In this document: positions 62,611 to 64,000 of the stretch, in pieces
Position numbering within the stretch: the first letter of the stretch is position 1
Layout: each line of letters starts with the position of its first letter
Origin: Methanoregula sp. UBA154
Lineage (GTDB): Archaea; Halobacteriota; Methanomicrobia; Methanomicrobiales; Methanospirillaceae
Assembly: GCA_002502245.1 (NCBI GenBank)
Contig: DAPW01000027.1
Location: forward strand, 9,691 to 73,690
Reading direction: 5' to 3'
Length of the DNA stretch: 64,000 nucleotides
Position numbers and translations under genes: made by a program
The notes under the pieces: generated by a model
What the model saw: only the letters and a program-made list of their open reading frames with translations
Database searches by the model: none
Told to the model about the DNA's origin: nothing

Positions 62611-62754
62611 AAAAAAGTATAAACTAACGTTAAAAGCAGAAAGGCACCCGCCGTGAATTGTCCCTTCCGGTCACCGGTACTGGTGCCAACTACTGTCCGA
62701 ACGTGAACGGCAGGAGGAGCCGGGACGGATTACGTCCTGCTCCTGCCCATCCGG

Positions 62755-62910
62755 AAAAAAAATTCTGCTCAGTAAATACGCACATGACCCGCGAGCTTGC
62801 ACATGGACCGTGAAAATCAGAAATCCTGATACCCTGCGAGGATTGGTCCGCACTTTGAGCTTAGAGCAATGCCCCCCAAAGGGCGCCACTGCGGCGGTTC
62901 TCCATTATTA
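62755..62910 (+). repeat. Degenerate MITE-family copy R6
   Basis: In the 408-bp gap between the paired lipoproteins. CGCACATGACCCGCGAG, GCACATGGACCGTGAAAATC and then CCCCCCAAAGGGCGCCACTG with CGGCGGTTCTCC follow the order of the family's left end and distal hairpin, but the GC core between them is missing. An ATCAGAAATCCTGAT inverted repeat sits at 62816-62830. Confidence 0.5.
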
Positions 62911-63018
62911 CCATTTCCTACTCTGCTGTTGATCGTTCCAGAACCGGTTATATGCTTCTCACCGGGCCGGATCAATGAGCCGAAAGGATATTTTAACAAT
63001 CCGGATAACACCCCCTTC

Positions 63019-63729
63019 ATGAGAAATTGTGCAGTGCTCCTGATGATAATCGTGGTATTGAGTATGTTCTTTGCCGGATGCACGCAGTTTTCAGGCACCA
63101 GTCCTGTTACTCCGGCTGTTCCGGCCACAACCGTTCCAACGCCAGAACCAGAAACGTCCGCTCCACCGGCAGCACTCACGAGTGCGCCGCAACAGGTTGT
63201 AACGATTATTCACCAGGTTTCCCTGATCAGGGATATAAAAGACTCAGAACTCCTGTTCACCCTGCAGGTCCCCGTGGAGTGGAAGGTCACAACCCACCGG
63301 TTGATCAATCCCGATAATTCCGAAGGACTCGTATACCAGACTGACGTTGTCGGGGACAACGTGTTCTATATCCATACGTATGCCGTTTCCCGCAACCAGG
63401 ATCAGGCATACCGCGACCAGTTCCGGAAATGGTCTCCCCCGCCCACCGAGACCGCGGTAACGATCAATGATATCACGTACGAGCGGTTCGAATCAACAGC
63501 AGATGGCAAAACCACTGTGGCCTATGTAGCACGCAAGAGCAGCGCGAACGAACGAGGGTATGCAAGCATGATCGCCTTTACAGCGAATGACAGCAACCGG
63601 TTCGAGAGAGGTGACTATGAAAGGATTGTGGCCTCCTTCCGGTATTTCGGCGGGAACTTTGCCAGTTCAATGCCGGGCGAGGAGATCCCCAGGGTTTCAC
63701 CCCCTCTCGTGTCCTCGGGAAGCGCATAA
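63019..63729 (+). CDS. Lipoprotein, second of a paralogous pair
   Basis: A 236-residue paralogue of the gene at 61798 (lipobox SMFFAGC). Long blocks are shared: QVVTIIHQVS.IRD.KDSELL, VPVEW, YERFESTADGKTTVAYVARK, SSANERGY and IVASFRYFGG. It stops shortly after MPGEEIPRVSPP. One frame on, the DNA continues without a stop as AHNPRAGSGDFSVPSGSSSG and ends GGCSSCAG at 63805, which looks like a lost Ser/Gly/Cys tail; a frameshift near 63720 is likely. The pair arose by tandem duplication. Confidence 0.72.
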   Translation: MRNCAVLLMIIVVLSMFFAGCTQFSGTSPVTPAVPATTVPTPEPETSAPPAALTSAPQQVVTIIHQVSLIRDIKDSELLFTLQVPVEWKVTTHRLINPDNSEGLVYQTDVVGDNVFYIHTYAVSRNQDQAYRDQFRKWSPPPTETAVTINDITYERFESTADGKTTVAYVARKSSANERGYASMIAFTANDSNRFERGDYERIVASFRYFGGNFASSMPGEEIPRVSPPLVSSGSA

Positions 63730-63864
63730 TCCCCGTGCCGGAAGCGGTGATTTTAGTGTTCCGAGCGGCAGTTCTTCGGGAGGCTGCAGCAGCTGTGCCG
63801 GCTGAAAGGCTGGTATGAGACTGCAGCCGGGCAGAGCGCAGGGAGAAAAAGATAAAACCTTTTT

Positions 63865-63925
63865 TTCTGTAGAAACGCACATGAACGGGAGTTCACACCC
63901 GAAGAATGAAAATTGCGTAAAATGA
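63865..63925 (+). mobile_element. MITE-family left end R7, running to the window edge
   Basis: TCTGTAGAAACGCACATGAACGGGAGTTCACACC...GAATGAAAATTGCG matches the left end of the element at 10638, including the outer TGTAGAAA. The interior core is not seen before the window ends at 64000, although a second TTGTAGAAAG occurs at about 63979-63988. No gene follows the lipoprotein in the last 270 bases. Confidence 0.6.
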
Positions 63926-64000
63926 AATCATTTTTGTGGGCAGCCAAGACTGAGAGGATTTTAGGATCAAAATCCTGTTGTAGAAAGTAGTCCCTCCCGT

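Overview
The window looks like a chromosome segment of a hydrogenotrophic methanogen of the order Methanomicrobiales, most like Methanoregula or a relative. This is inferred from gene content, not from a database search. The supporting genes are methanogenesis marker proteins 2 and 4, an HMf-type histone, the archaeal GatD/GatE amidotransferase, archaeal MetK, the RFC large subunit, archaemetzincin, an incomplete reductive TCA operon, and many lipoproteins with Thr/Pro/Ala-rich linkers. Most genes are GC-rich; a few stretches are clearly AT-richer. No rRNA, tRNA or CRISPR array was found.

Layout. 1-4.4 kb (minus): gatE (cut by the window edge), gatD, argH and an XRE-type regulator. 4.6-7.2 kb (plus): a three-gene NMT1/SsuA-type ABC importer divergent from that regulator. 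7.3-11.3 kb: ribosomal protein L10e with an unusual Ala/Lys/Gly-rich tail, then a rearranged region holding a partial duplication of the rpl10e 3' end and its downstream DNA, an AT-rich membrane-protein gene between direct repeats, and a MITE-like element with a target-site duplication. 11.3-17.4 kb: a tightly overlapping operon fumA-fumB-korDABG-sucC-sucD, which carries fumarate hydration, succinyl-CoA formation and 2-oxoglutarate synthesis and lacks only fumarate reductase for the malate-to-2-oxoglutarate branch. 17.7-22.2 kb: a NapH-like polyferredoxin and two uncharacterised zinc-ribbon proteins. 22.4-25.9 kb: metK-hisG-hisA-hisB. 25.9-26.9 kb: a MarR regulator with a near-palindromic operator at both ends and a broken acetyltransferase gene. 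27.5-32.7 kb: a membrane-anchored Lon-like protease, histone, methanogenesis markers 4 and 2, rfcL and a UPF0146 protein. 32.7-39.5 kb: archaemetzincin, an HDAC-family amidohydrolase, small membrane, HEAT and RDD proteins, a broken cupredoxin gene, a 23-residue-repeat protein, a tautomerase and a DJ-1/PfpI protein. 40.6-45.4 kb: uvrA and uvrC, separated by a dispersed repeat. 45.7-48.5 kb: two lipoproteins and an AI-2E-type permease. 49.3-53.1 kb: purL (PurS-PurL fusion) and purQ. 54.1-57.2 kb: a DUF333/I42 lipoprotein, an archaellin-like lipoprotein and a four-zinc-ribbon protein. 57.5-59.9 kb: recQ and an HD hydrolase. 60.6-64 kb: a DJ-1 protein, a small hypothetical protein and a tandem pair of paralogous lipoproteins.

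The most distinctive feature is not a gene cluster but a set of GC-rich dispersed repeats, with at least seven full or partial copies at 10.6, 17.5, 26.9, 43.5, 47.1, 62.8 and 63.9 kb. The 10.6 kb copy shows terminal inverted repeats and a 9-bp target duplication. The paralogous rpl10e 3' end at 8.1 kb preserves the matching unoccupied site. A second GC-rich repeat family occurs in inverted orientation at 45.6 and 48.8 kb. I did not find a convincing new defence or metabolic system; the strongest novelty candidates are the MITE family, the L10e tail with its duplication, and the MarR operator pair.
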